From JAVKBW01 sp040222995 (GTDB lineage: Bacteria; Pseudomonadota; Alphaproteobacteria; UBA8366; Aestuariispiraceae): 64,000 nucleotides of DNA. Below, piece after piece: positions 1 to 9,883 of the stretch. How positions within the stretch are numbered: the stretch's first letter is position 1; every line of letters starts with the position of its first letter. A program made the position numbers and the translations under genes. The stretch lies in NCBI GenBank assembly GCA_040222995.1, contig JAVKBW010000087.1, positions 186,001 through 250,000 on the forward strand. The letters run 5' to 3'. The notes beneath the pieces were generated by a model, which had not been told where the DNA came from, did not search any database, and saw only the letters and a program-made list of their open reading frames with translations.

Positions 1-1
1 T

Positions 2-253
2 TTCTGGCGGATGACGCGGCGGACGGCGGTTCCGATCGGCGAACAGGGGCACTTCGTGCCGATGACCACGTCGGCGATGGGCGTCGCGCTGAATCCGGAA
101 GCCGAATATGAGGAGTACGGGTTTTCGGTTCTGGAAGATCAGGACGCTACGAACGATCCGGAAAGGGCAGACGATTCGGACAGGTTCGATCCGGTTATCG
201 AGATCGACGAAGACCATGATCCGCTCATCGACAAGCCGCCCCCGACGCCATGA
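2..253 (+). CDS. C-terminal part of an unrecognised protein (5' partial)
   Basis: The frame is open to the left edge of the window, so this is probably the 3' end of a longer gene; the first ATG inside it is at position 11. The visible 84 residues end in a strongly acidic, Pro-terminated tail (many Asp and Glu between residues 35 and 75). I recognise no domain. Its stop overlaps the ATG of the DksA-like gene (ATGA at 250-253), so the two are likely cotranscribed and translationally coupled. It could also be a small complete gene starting at 11, but no clear ribosome binding site is visible there. Confidence 0.45.
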   Translation, partial: FWRMTRRTAVPIGEQGHFVPMTTSAMGVALNPEAEYEEYGFSVLEDQDATNDPERADDSDRFDPVIEIDEDHDPLIDKPPPTP

Positions 254-603
254 CCGGAAGCCGCGACGATATCGATCTCGAGGCTTTCGGAATCGCGCTG
301 ACGGCCCGGCGCGCGGAACTGGCGGGGTTGACCGAAACGTCGAGAGACGCGCGCGCCACGGTCGAGCTGGACCAGACAATGGTCGGACGCTTATCGCGCA
401 TGGATGCATTGCAGGGCCAGCAGATGGCGCTGGAACAGGACCGCCGGCGCAAGGCGGAAATCCAGCGGATCGATGCCGCCCTGGATCGTTTGGAAAAGGG
501 CGACTACGGCTATTGCAGCCTCTGCGATGAACCGATACCGGGAAAACGCCTTCAACTCGATCCGGCGATCGGCACCTGTATCAATTGCGCCGGTGCGAAA
601 TAG
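250..603 (+). CDS. TraR/DksA-family C4 zinc-finger protein
   Basis: A 117-residue protein with a C-terminal four-cysteine zinc finger, C89-x2-C92-x17-C110-x2-C113, the TraR/DksA signature. Residues about 45-80 are predicted to be helical and rich in Gln, Arg and Glu, like the coiled-coil arm that DksA proteins insert into the RNA polymerase secondary channel. Family members modulate transcription initiation, often with ppGpp. At 117 residues it is shorter than canonical DksA (about 150), so it is better called DksA-like than DksA. The start overlaps the stop of the preceding gene by four bases. Confidence 0.85.
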   Translation: MTGSRDDIDLEAFGIALTARRAELAGLTETSRDARATVELDQTMVGRLSRMDALQGQQMALEQDRRRKAEIQRIDAALDRLEKGDYGYCSLCDEPIPGKRLQLDPAIGTCINCAGAK

Positions 604-611
604 AAAAGCCG

Positions 612-1877
612 ATGCAGTCCTACAGAAACTTTCTCTCGATAAACGGCCGGCTGATCTGTTTTGGTGTGCTCGCGGCGTTTTCCTCAGCCTTCGGCCAGAC
701 CTTTTTCATCTCGCTGTTCGGGGCGGAGATCCGGGAAACCTTTGACCTGTCGCACGGTGATTTCGGGGCGGTTTATTCTGCCGGAACGCTGGCGAGCGCC
801 GGTTTCCTGATCTGGACCGGCAAGATGATCGACCAGATCGATCTGCGGATCTACATGGTCGCAATCTGTCTTGGCCTCGCCGCGGCCTGTGTCGGTATGT
901 CGCTGGCCGGATCGGTCGTAACCCTGATTGCCGTGGTCTTCTGCCTTCGACAGTTCGGGCAAGGTTTGTTGAGCCATACCTCCAGCACGACGATGGCCCG
1001 CTATGTGTTTCCCGGCCGTGGCAAGGCGGTCGGCCTGGCGGCGTTGGGTTTTCCGCTTGGCGAGGCGGTGTTTCCAAGTATCGCCGTTGCGATGATTTTC
1101 GCCGTCGGCTGGCGTCAGACCTGGCTGTTCTGTGCGGCTTTCATTGTCGTGATTCTGGTTCCCGCCGCCCTGATACTTCTGCGCAGACACCGGGAGCGGG
1201 ATCAGGCCTACCGCAATCGCCTAGATGACGAGGAAAGGTCAAGGGTTGCATCGGGCCTGACCGAGATGTCCGACTGGACCCGGGCCCGGGTTTTGCGCGA
1301 CAGACGGTTCTATCTGGCCCTGCCGGCGATCCTGGCGCCTTCGTTCGTGTTCACCGGCCTGTTTTTTCATCAGGTTCATCTGGTCGAGCTGCAGGGATGG
1401 ACGATGGAGGGGCTTGCCGCGTCCTATTTCGCTTACAGTGCAGCAACAATCGGGTCTTCAGTCGCCGGCGGCGCGCTGATCGATCGCGTCGGCGCGGTCC
1501 GGCTGCTGCCGTGGTTTCTTCTGCCGCTGATCGCCGCTGTTGCTGTACTGATTGTCGGCGGATCAAGCTGGACGGTCTGGCCGTATATGGTGCTGGTCGG
1601 GTTGAACGCCGGCATGTCGCATGCCCTGTTCAGCGCGATCTGGGCCGAAATTTACGGTACCCGCTTTCTCGGCTCGCTGAAGGCGATGTCTTCCGCCCTG
1701 ATGGTGTTTTCAAGCGCCCTGTCGCCGTTCCTCTTGGGGCTTTTCTTCGATCTGGGAGCGGATATGATGACCCTCTGCCTCGGGCTGATGGCGTATTTGC
1801 TGTTCACCATCCTGCTGGCGACGGCCGCGATGCGCGGTTATCTTGCGGCCGGCCTTGGCGGGCCGGCGCCGGCCTGA
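612..1877 (+). CDS. MFS transporter
   Basis: About 421 residues with roughly twelve hydrophobic segments in two halves, separated by a charged loop near residues 190-230 that is rich in Arg and Glu. This is a major facilitator superfamily permease acting in the inner membrane. The region Gly-Lys-Met-Ile-Asp-Gln-Ile-Asp after TM2 corresponds to the MFS motif A loop. I chose the ATG at 612 because the next one upstream (585) would overlap the zinc-finger gene by 19 bases. It sits 8 bases after that gene and is probably in the same operon. The substrate cannot be told from the sequence. Confidence 0.8.
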   Translation: MQSYRNFLSINGRLICFGVLAAFSSAFGQTFFISLFGAEIRETFDLSHGDFGAVYSAGTLASAGFLIWTGKMIDQIDLRIYMVAICLGLAAACVGMSLAGSVVTLIAVVFCLRQFGQGLLSHTSSTTMARYVFPGRGKAVGLAALGFPLGEAVFPSIAVAMIFAVGWRQTWLFCAAFIVVILVPAALILLRRHRERDQAYRNRLDDEERSRVASGLTEMSDWTRARVLRDRRFYLALPAILAPSFVFTGLFFHQVHLVELQGWTMEGLAASYFAYSAATIGSSVAGGALIDRVGAVRLLPWFLLPLIAAVAVLIVGGSSWTVWPYMVLVGLNAGMSHALFSAIWAEIYGTRFLGSLKAMSSALMVFSSALSPFLLGLFFDLGADMMTLCLGLMAYLLFTILLATAAMRGYLAAGLGGPAPA

Positions 1878-1913
1878 CCGTGAGAGTGAACCGACTTTCG
1901 ATTGGAGACATGG

Positions 1914-2336
1914 ATGAAATATTGGCTTTTCAAATCCGAACCCGGCGCATGGTCCTGGGACGATCAGGTAAAGGCCGGCGCAAAGGGCGATTGCTGGGAC
2001 GGCGTGCGAAACTATCAGGCGTCGAACAACATGAAGGCCATGAAAGTCGGCGACCGCGGGTTCTTCTATCATTCGGTGAATGAAAAGCAGGTGGTCGGAA
2101 TCGTGGAAGTCGTTCGCGAATACTATCCGGACGATACCGATGCATCGGGTCGTTTCGGCATGGTCGACGTCAAGGCGATCCGCCCCTTCGAAAAACCGGT
2201 CACGCTGGCCGATATCAAGGCCGAACCGCGACTGCAGGAAATATCGCTTATCAAGCAATCCCGCCTGTCAGTGATGCCGATCGAACCGGCGCACTGGAAG
2301 CTGATCTGCAAGATGGGAAAAACCGATCCGTCATGA
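1914..2336 (+). CDS. EVE domain-containing protein
   Basis: A 140-residue single-domain protein beginning MKYWLFKSEP, the typical start of the EVE (PUA-like) family related to human thymocyte nuclear protein 1. It also has the family's Trp-Asp-Gly-Val-Arg-Asn-Tyr-Gln-Ala segment. EVE domains bind modified bases in DNA or RNA; the role of this stand-alone bacterial form is not established. The ATG at 1914 is preceded by a GGAGA Shine-Dalgarno sequence five bases upstream, which decides against the TTG at 1902. The stop overlaps the esterase start (ATGA at 2333-2336). Confidence 0.85.
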   Translation: MKYWLFKSEPGAWSWDDQVKAGAKGDCWDGVRNYQASNNMKAMKVGDRGFFYHSVNEKQVVGIVEVVREYYPDDTDASGRFGMVDVKAIRPFEKPVTLADIKAEPRLQEISLIKQSRLSVMPIEPAHWKLICKMGKTDPS

Positions 2337-3301
2337 CGAGAGTGGATATCATCCCGCTGCTTGACCCGGAAATGGCGAACGCCATGCAGATCGAGGCACG
2401 GGAAAACCCGCCGCCGGACCCACCGCCTGAGCCGGGCGATATCGACGGCATGCGGGTGGTGTATAACCGGGGACGGGAATACTGGCGGCGCGGCGGCCCG
2501 GAAATGGCGCGGATTAGAAACACCACGGTCGATGCCGAAGACGGCTATGATATCCCGCTTCGTTTCTATTATCCGACCGAAGCCGAAACACTGCCGGCAA
2601 TTGTCTATCTGCATGGCGGCGGCTGGATTGTCGGAAACCTCGACACGCACGACAGGCTGATGCGCGAACTTGCCAGTCGGTCGGGCTGTTGCGTTGTCGG
2701 CGTCGATTACCGCCTGGCGCCCGAGGCCAAGTTTCCCGTACCGATGGAAGATTCGGTTACGGCGATCCGCCATCTGATGGTGGAAGGCAACGCCTTCGGA
2801 ATCGATGCGACGCGCATGGGATGTGCCGGCGATTCCGCCGGTGGCCACATGACGCTCTATGCCGCCCTGCAATTGCGCGACAGGGGCGTGCTCCCGGGAT
2901 TCAAGGCGATAGCGCCTTTGTATATGGCTGTCGGCTTGCAGGATTCCCAATCGTGGCGAATGTACCAGCGGCCGGAAGAGGGCATGGGCATGGCAGACAG
3001 GGACGTCTGGCTCAACGCCCTGTTCGACGACCCGATGCGCGACAGACTGCATCCCGGTTTCGATCTGTTGCAGAATGATCTCGATAACCTGCCGCCTGCC
3101 TTTGTGATGGCCTGCGCGCTGGACCCCGTTCTGGATGACAGTCTGGCCTTCGCCGAATTGCTGCAGGCGGCTGGCGTTCCTGTTTGGCTCAGAATTCACG
3201 ACGGGATGCTGCACAGTTTCATCCAGTATGTCGAACACATGCCCAAGGCTGGGGCAGCCATTCAGGAAGTGGCCGATTTCTTTGCTGAAAAACTGGTTTG
3301 A
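2333..3301 (+). CDS. alpha/beta hydrolase, HSL (hormone-sensitive lipase) family esterase
   Basis: A 322-residue alpha/beta hydrolase fold-3 enzyme. The oxyanion-hole motif HGGGW lies at residues 94-98 and the nucleophile elbow GDSAGG at 166-171 with Ser168. The likely acid Asp is in the DPVLDD segment near 263, and the catalytic His is near 293 (DGMLHSF). The family hydrolyses short-chain acyl esters; the natural substrate is unknown. It is translationally coupled to the EVE gene. The N-terminal 40 residues are rich in Pro and Glu and correspond to the family's cap. Confidence 0.88.
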   Translation: MTRVDIIPLLDPEMANAMQIEARENPPPDPPPEPGDIDGMRVVYNRGREYWRRGGPEMARIRNTTVDAEDGYDIPLRFYYPTEAETLPAIVYLHGGGWIVGNLDTHDRLMRELASRSGCCVVGVDYRLAPEAKFPVPMEDSVTAIRHLMVEGNAFGIDATRMGCAGDSAGGHMTLYAALQLRDRGVLPGFKAIAPLYMAVGLQDSQSWRMYQRPEEGMGMADRDVWLNALFDDPMRDRLHPGFDLLQNDLDNLPPAFVMACALDPVLDDSLAFAELLQAAGVPVWLRIHDGMLHSFIQYVEHMPKAGAAIQEVADFFAEKLV

Positions 3302-3368
3302 AACGGGCGTTCCTGCTTGCGCTGGATCAAGGAATGATCTGTTGCAGGCGGGTTAGGGTCGGTCCCGG

Positions 3369-3397
3369 TTGAATTTTGCGCCGCAGCACGCATTATA
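3369..3397 (+). promoter_or_regulatory. candidate sigma70-type promoter of acs
   Basis: TTGAAT at 3369-3374 and ATTATA at 3392-3397 are separated by 17 bases, 55 bases before the acs start. This is a plausible housekeeping promoter in an otherwise GC-rich gap between the esterase and acs. Inferred by eye only. Confidence 0.35.
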
Positions 3398-3451
3398 ACT
3401 GTCAAAGCGCCGGTTTCGATCGGCTGAAAACGATACATGGGAGGAAACGCA

Positions 3452-5392
<1,941 letters not shown>

Positions 5393-5413
5393 TCGGTCTC
5401 GCATGAACACAGG

Positions 5414-5441
5414 AAAGGGTCGCCTACCGGGCGGCCCTTTT
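5414..5441 (+). terminator. rho-independent terminator of acs
   Basis: An 11-bp stem (5414-5424 with 5430-5440, one G-T pair) encloses a five-base loop and ends in a T run at 5438-5441. It lies 21 bases after the acs stop. Confidence 0.85.
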
Positions 5442-5447
5442 CGTTTG

Positions 5448-5634
5448 TAGAGCGTTTCACGTTTAATAGGAACCAGGCGCCCGGCGCAGGCCAACCCGTA
5501 CGGGACGGGCCATTTCGCTGCGTCGCGTCTTCACTCGTTCTCGAATATGCTCTTGCATGTCCTTTGTCCTCGTTCATAGCGACGTCGCAAACAGGTTCCG
5601 TCGACGTGATTCCGATTAAGCGTGAACCGCTCTA
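5448..5634. repeat. MITE-like non-coding repeat element, 187 bp
   Basis: The ends 5448-5472 and 5610-5634 form a 25-base inverted repeat matching at 22 of 25 positions (TAGAGCG.TTCACG.TTAAT.GGAA). The interior has no convincing gene; a 67-codon minus-strand frame begins inside it and runs out through the acs terminator. It resembles the short palindromic elements dispersed in alphaproteobacterial genomes, but only one copy is present in this window, so repetitiveness is inferred. It fills most of the 310-base gap between acs and the next gene. Confidence 0.65.
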
Positions 5635-5702
5635 GCAGGGATGGGCGAATCCGCCTACCAACAGGGTGATCCTGCTTCCTGTATCTGACGGAAAACCGCG
5701 CC

Positions 5703-6509
5703 ATGGCCCCAACCGGACATATCCACGACCCCGAACTGGCCGAGAAGATACGAAACGGTCACCGCCTGCGCGTGTTCCTGGAGCCCGACCAGACGCTGTT
5801 CGGCAAGTCGGGCGGCATGCCGGATTACATCGAATGCTACAACCTGCCGATTGTCTCGATGCAGGGCGATCGGTTCTGGGGCATGACCCGGTCAACCCAT
5901 CTGATAATCGACAAGAACCACAACGTCGTTCAGGTCTGCAGTTTCGCCTACACCAACGCCGTGCCGGTTTATTCCATCGTCTTCAACGACGAAACCCTGA
6001 AGGCGCTGGGAAAGGGGAAGGTGGTCGCGAAGCTGATGTCGGCGATGCAGTATCTGGAAATGCGGTTCATCACGGCCGAACCGGGCCGGCTTGTCTGGCA
6101 CGACGATGAACCGGACAACACCCAGGCCGTCGCCGACAGCATCCACCTCGGCGACCATTTCTATGCCGTGGCTGAACTTGACGACCGGCGGGCGCTATCG
6201 CTGCCGCTCGATCTTGCCTTCTTCACGACCGCGGACAGCGGTCTGGATTTTCGCAGCGAGGTTCGGCTGGTGCCCAGTTTCATTCCCGAAATCGACGCCT
6301 TTGTCGACAGCATGGCGGCGGAGGCGCAGTCTAAATCGATATCGCTTGATGAAACCCTGCTGAATCCGCAATTCAACATGGAATCTGAATTCCAGGCCGC
6401 GCTGATCTACTACCGGTTCTATCTGGACCGAACCTACGCAATGGTCCCGAATGTCATGAAGGACGAACGCGTGCCGCTGAAGTCGCTTAAGGTATTCGCC
6501 TATCCATAG
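5703..6509 (+). CDS. hypothetical protein, 268 aa, no recognised domain
   Basis: A soluble-looking 268-residue protein without signal peptide or membrane segments. I do not recognise the family. The composition is balanced, with many aromatic residues (for example YYRFYLDRTYAMVP near residue 240) and a mixed alpha/beta pattern. Codon use looks like the neighbouring genes. It stands alone: the repeat element lies just upstream and a methyltransferase gene converges 15 bases downstream. The start is the first ATG after the repeat; no strong ribosome binding site is seen. Confidence 0.7.
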   Translation: MAPTGHIHDPELAEKIRNGHRLRVFLEPDQTLFGKSGGMPDYIECYNLPIVSMQGDRFWGMTRSTHLIIDKNHNVVQVCSFAYTNAVPVYSIVFNDETLKALGKGKVVAKLMSAMQYLEMRFITAEPGRLVWHDDEPDNTQAVADSIHLGDHFYAVAELDDRRALSLPLDLAFFTTADSGLDFRSEVRLVPSFIPEIDAFVDSMAAEAQSKSISLDETLLNPQFNMESEFQAALIYYRFYLDRTYAMVPNVMKDERVPLKSLKVFAYP

Positions 6510-6524
6510 GGCCGCTGCTGCCGG

Positions 6525-7307
6525 TCAGCCTGATTTCTCCGGCGGTGTTTCGGCGTCGTCGTCCAGCGCGGTGAACATTGATTGCCGTGTCGCGTTAACG
6601 GCGGTGGGCAGGGAAATCAGCACCCGGCGGCGAACCGGCTTTGCCGGGGTAACGCTGTAAACCTGTTTCGTCGCTTCCAGAATATGCACGCCGCCGAACC
6701 TGCTGAACATTCGCGACCCGATCCGTTCCACCGGCTCGGCGAACGGCAACCATGCCTGACGGCGGACCGGCGGCATGTAAAGCGCCCGCACGGCTTCGCC
6801 CGGCTCGAAACTGGTGTCCCGCAGCAGGCGGGTAAGCTGCGCCAGAGAAAACGGCTTGCCGTGCCCGAACGGGGTGCGTTCGTTGCGCGACCAGAAGCCG
6901 CGCCGCGCCGGCACCACGACAATCAGCTTGCCGACGCCGTTCAGCACCCGCCAGGATTCCAGCAGGGTGTCGCGCAGCCGTTCCGTGTTTTCCAGCATGT
7001 GAACCACCAGAAGCCGGTCGATCGACAGATCGCCGAACGGCAACTGGGTTTCCTCCGACAGGCAGACCAGCGACTTTTCCTGCCGCGGCCAGGGTGTGAC
7101 GCCCTGATAGGCCGGCATGACGGCCAGCACGCGTTCGGCCTCGCCCCGGAACACTTTCAGATACGGCGTCGCATAACCGAGGCCCGCAACCGACAGGCCA
7201 TGCACATCGGGCCACAGGGCGCGAATCCGCTGCTGAATCAGGCCGCGCGCCGTCGCGCCGAGCCGCGATCGGTAAAAGGCATTGAGATCGATGACATCTG
7301 TCCACAT
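6525..7307 (-). CDS. class I SAM-dependent methyltransferase-like protein
   Basis: A 260-residue protein with a type-11 methyltransferase layout. The N-terminal strand and glycine loop (VAGLGYATPYLKVF near residue 40) could hold SAM. An acidic residue follows later, and then LLVVHMLENTERLRDTLLESWRVL near 100-120, the usual post-motif III region. The Gly-rich loop is degenerate, so activity is uncertain. The last 60 residues are Arg/Pro-rich. It is divergent from gloB, an arrangement I recall from other alphaproteobacteria; the substrate is unknown. Confidence 0.75.
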   Translation of the reverse strand: MWTDVIDLNAFYRSRLGATARGLIQQRIRALWPDVHGLSVAGLGYATPYLKVFRGEAERVLAVMPAYQGVTPWPRQEKSLVCLSEETQLPFGDLSIDRLLVVHMLENTERLRDTLLESWRVLNGVGKLIVVVPARRGFWSRNERTPFGHGKPFSLAQLTRLLRDTSFEPGEAVRALYMPPVRRQAWLPFAEPVERIGSRMFSRFGGVHILEATKQVYSVTPAKPVRRRVLISLPTAVNATRQSMFTALDDDAETPPEKSG

Positions 7308-7379
7308 AGTATAGGTACACTAGCGCAATCGGAGATTTTCCGAAACGCCGGGCTTCCCGAAGCTGAATTGGAAAGAAAG

Positions 7380-8144
7380 ATGCTTGAAATCGAACAAATC
7401 GCCGTCCTGTCGGACAATTACATCTATCTGGTGCGCGAGCCGGAAACCAACGCTGTTGCGGTGGTCGATCCGGCGGTCGCTGAACCGGTGTTATCCCGCG
7501 CGAAGGAACTTGGTTGGAAAATCACCCATATCCTGAACACCCATCACCATGGCGACCATGTCGGCGGCAACAAGGAAATCAAGGCGGCGACCGGCTGCAC
7601 AATTGTCGGCCCGCGTGCGGATGCGGCGCGTATTCCCGGCATCGACATTGAAGTCGGCGACGGCGATACCTACACATTCGGAAACGCCGAGGCGGAAGTT
7701 TTTGACGTGCCAGGCCATACGCGCGGCCACATCGCCTACTGGTTCGCCGGCTCGGACGCCCTGTTCTGCGGCGATACCCTGTTCGCACTGGGCTGCGGCC
7801 GGTTGTTCGAAGGCACGCCGCAGCAGATGTGGGTGTCGCTGGGCAAGCTGAAGGCGCTGCCCGACAGCGCGCGCGTTTTCTGCGCCCATGAATATACACA
7901 GGCCAATGCCAGGTTCGCCGTTACGGTCGATCCGGCCAATGAAAATCTGGCCGACCGCAAACAGCAGATCGACGACAAGCGGGCCCGTGGAGAACGCACC
8001 GTGCCGTCGCTTCTGGGTGAGGAGAAAGCGACCAACCCGTTCCTGCGCGCCGATGACCCGGCTGTTGCAGCGGCGGTCGGACTCGCCGGATCGGACCCGG
8101 TGTCGGTGTTCGCCGAAGTACGCGCCCGCAAGGACAGTTTCTAG
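7380..8144 (+). CDS. gloB: hydroxyacylglutathione hydrolase (glyoxalase II)
   Basis: A 254-residue metallo-beta-lactamase-fold enzyme that hydrolyses S-lactoylglutathione to lactate and glutathione, the second step of methylglyoxal detoxification. The binuclear metal motif THHHGDH is at residues 54-60. Further metal ligands are in the GHTRGH segment near 110 and the FCGDTLF segment near 130. The C-terminal domain carries CAHEYT and the glutathione-binding region. The ATG at 7380 follows a GGAAAGAAAG purine run. The frame is open far upstream, but that part is antisense to the methyltransferase gene. Confidence 0.95.
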   Translation: MLEIEQIAVLSDNYIYLVREPETNAVAVVDPAVAEPVLSRAKELGWKITHILNTHHHGDHVGGNKEIKAATGCTIVGPRADAARIPGIDIEVGDGDTYTFGNAEAEVFDVPGHTRGHIAYWFAGSDALFCGDTLFALGCGRLFEGTPQQMWVSLGKLKALPDSARVFCAHEYTQANARFAVTVDPANENLADRKQQIDDKRARGERTVPSLLGEEKATNPFLRADDPAVAAAVGLAGSDPVSVFAEVRARKDSF

Positions 8145-8182
8145 GCCGGGCATTTCCTTGCCGGACCGGTGCGGGGAAAACC

Positions 8183-8638
8183 ATGACAGCAGATGACATC
8201 ATCAGGATTCTGAAACTTGAACCGCATCCTGAAGGCGGACGGTTTCGCGAAACCTACCGTCACGTCGCGGAAGACGGCGGGCGCGGGGCCTGCACGGCGA
8301 TTTACTATCTGCTGCGGGCGGGGGAAAAGTCGCATTGGCACCGGGTGCTGGATGCCGATGAAGTCTGGCACTATTACGCCGGTGCGCCGTTGCGGCTCGC
8401 CATCGCCAATCCCGATCTGCCGCCGATGCCGCATTTTCTGGGTCCCGATATCGCCAACAGCCAGCGGCCGCAAATCGTCGTACCGAAAATGTGCTGGCAA
8501 TCGGCGGAAAGCCTGGGCGACTGGACCCTGGTCGGCTGCACTGTCGCGCCGGCGTTCGAATTCGCCAGTTTCGAAATGGCGCCGGCCAACTGGATGCCGC
8601 CGCAAAGCCTGAAGAAGGCCCGGGAAAGATGGCGGTAG
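8183..8638 (+). CDS. DUF985 (Cupin_5) family protein
   Basis: A 151-residue one-domain cupin of the DUF985 type. It begins with the family's HPEGG.FRETYR segment, followed by AIYYLL and SHWHRVLDADEVWHYYAG, which supplies the His/Glu metal-site candidates. No enzyme activity is firmly assigned to the family. The gene begins 38 bases after gloB, and its end overlaps the next gene by ten bases, so these three genes probably share an operon. Confidence 0.88.
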   Translation: MTADDIIRILKLEPHPEGGRFRETYRHVAEDGGRGACTAIYYLLRAGEKSHWHRVLDADEVWHYYAGAPLRLAIANPDLPPMPHFLGPDIANSQRPQIVVPKMCWQSAESLGDWTLVGCTVAPAFEFASFEMAPANWMPPQSLKKARERWR

Positions 8639-9309
8639 ACCTGCTGTCGCAGCTTGCGAAAGGCCTGCAGCAACACGGTCTGATCCTGCGCGGGGCGTTC
8701 CACACGCAGCCCGGCGACACGGTGACGGAGACGGTCGGGACCATCGCGCTTGTCGGCAACGCCGGACCGGATCTGTGGACCCATTTCCGTGCCGAGCGGC
8801 GGGACGAAAAGAATCCGCTCGATAGGTGGACCAAGCGCATCGTCAACCGGATCGCTGAAGAACTGGGCGCATCGGCGGCCTACCCGTCCGATGGCCCGCC
8901 GTATCATCCGTTCCAGCAATGGGCGATGCGGTCGGAGCCGGTCTATCCGTCGCCGATCGGGTTGCTGATGCATCCGCGTTACGGTTTGTGGCATGCCTAC
9001 CGCGCCGCAGTTCTTTTTTCCGAAAAGGTGGAATTGCCTGTATTCGAAGAACAATCCAATCCGTGCGATACCTGCATGGACAAGCCGTGCCTGTCGACCT
9101 GCCCGGTTGGTGCTTTCTCGGCTGAAGGTTATGACGTGCCGTCCTGTGCGGCGCATTTGTCGAAACCCGAAGGCGCGGATTGCATGGAGCTTGGCTGTCG
9201 CGCGAGACGAGCCTGTCCGGTTGGCCGGGACTATCATTATCCCCCCGGTCAGGCGGATTTCCACATGCAGGCGTTTCTTAACCCACGCATCAGACCAGCA
9301 GCGGTCTGA
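8629..9309 (+). CDS. ferredoxin-like iron-sulfur protein
   Basis: A 226-residue protein whose C-terminal half holds two cysteine clusters. One is C-x2-C-x4-C-x3-CP (CDTCMDKPCLSTCP), a likely [4Fe-4S] site. The other runs CMELGCRARRACP. The N-terminal 110 residues have no Cys and resemble the substrate-free front part of QueG/COG1600-like proteins, though no cobalamin-binding region is obvious. It is probably a cytoplasmic electron-transfer protein. The ATG at 8629 lies inside the end of the cupin gene. The 3' end overlaps the convergent uracil-DNA glycosylase-family gene by 20 bases. Confidence 0.75.
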   Translation: MAVDLLSQLAKGLQQHGLILRGAFHTQPGDTVTETVGTIALVGNAGPDLWTHFRAERRDEKNPLDRWTKRIVNRIAEELGASAAYPSDGPPYHPFQQWAMRSEPVYPSPIGLLMHPRYGLWHAYRAAVLFSEKVELPVFEEQSNPCDTCMDKPCLSTCPVGAFSAEGYDVPSCAAHLSKPEGADCMELGCRARRACPVGRDYHYPPGQADFHMQAFLNPRIRPAAV

Positions 9310-9883
9310 CCTTCTCTCTGAACGCCGGCAGCACGTCGGACTCGAACCACGGATTCTTTTTCGCCCAACCTGTGGTGCGCCAGGACGGGTGGGGGGTCGG
9401 AAAGAATCCGTCTTCCAGATAATCCCGGAAGCATCTTACATTTTCCGTCATGGTCTTTTTCGCGTTTTTTCCCAGATACCGGGATTGCGCATAGGAGCCG
9501 ACCAGTAGTGTCAGTTCGATATGCGGCAGATGCGCCCGCAAGCGGTCGTGCCAGGCCGGCGCGCATTCCGGGCGTGGTGGCAGGTCGCCGCCTTTCGGGT
9601 TGACGCCGGGGTAACAGAACCCCATCGGCATGATGGCGATACGGGTTTCGTCATAAAACGTCTCCTTGTCGACGCAAAGCCAGTCGCGCAGCCGGTCGCC
9701 GCTTCTGTCGTCCCATGGAATACCGCTTTCATGCACCCGCGTGCCCGGTGCCTGGCCGATAATCAGCAGCCGCGCCGACGGGGCCATCCTGACGACGGGA
9801 CGTGGCCCCAGCGGCAAATGGGCATCGCAGATCCGGCAGGACCGAACGTCGGATAACAGGGATTCAAAATCAGGTCCGGTCAT
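9290..9883 (-). CDS. uracil-DNA glycosylase family protein
   Basis: A 197-residue member of the UDG superfamily (COG1573-like). Motif 1 reads GQAPGTRVHESGIPWDD near residues 44-60 and the DNA-intercalation motif HPSWR lies near 165. An N-terminal pair CRIC (residues 16-19) recalls the iron-sulfur forms, but the full four-cysteine set is not obvious. It may excise uracil or deaminated bases. Its ATG overlaps the stop of the sirtuin gene by four bases, so the two form an operon. Confidence 0.85.
   Translation of the reverse strand: MTGPDFESLLSDVRSCRICDAHLPLGPRPVVRMAPSARLLIIGQAPGTRVHESGIPWDDRSGDRLRDWLCVDKETFYDETRIAIMPMGFCYPGVNPKGGDLPPRPECAPAWHDRLRAHLPHIELTLLVGSYAQSRYLGKNAKKTMTENVRCFRDYLEDGFFPTPHPSWRTTGWAKKNPWFESDVLPAFREKVRPLLV

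Noticed and set aside
2123..3238. 371-codon minus-strand frame
   Set aside because: It is antisense to the well-supported HSL-family esterase gene.
6582..7379. Long in-frame upstream extension of gloB
   Set aside because: It is antisense to the methyltransferase gene; gloB has a good start and ribosome site at 7380.
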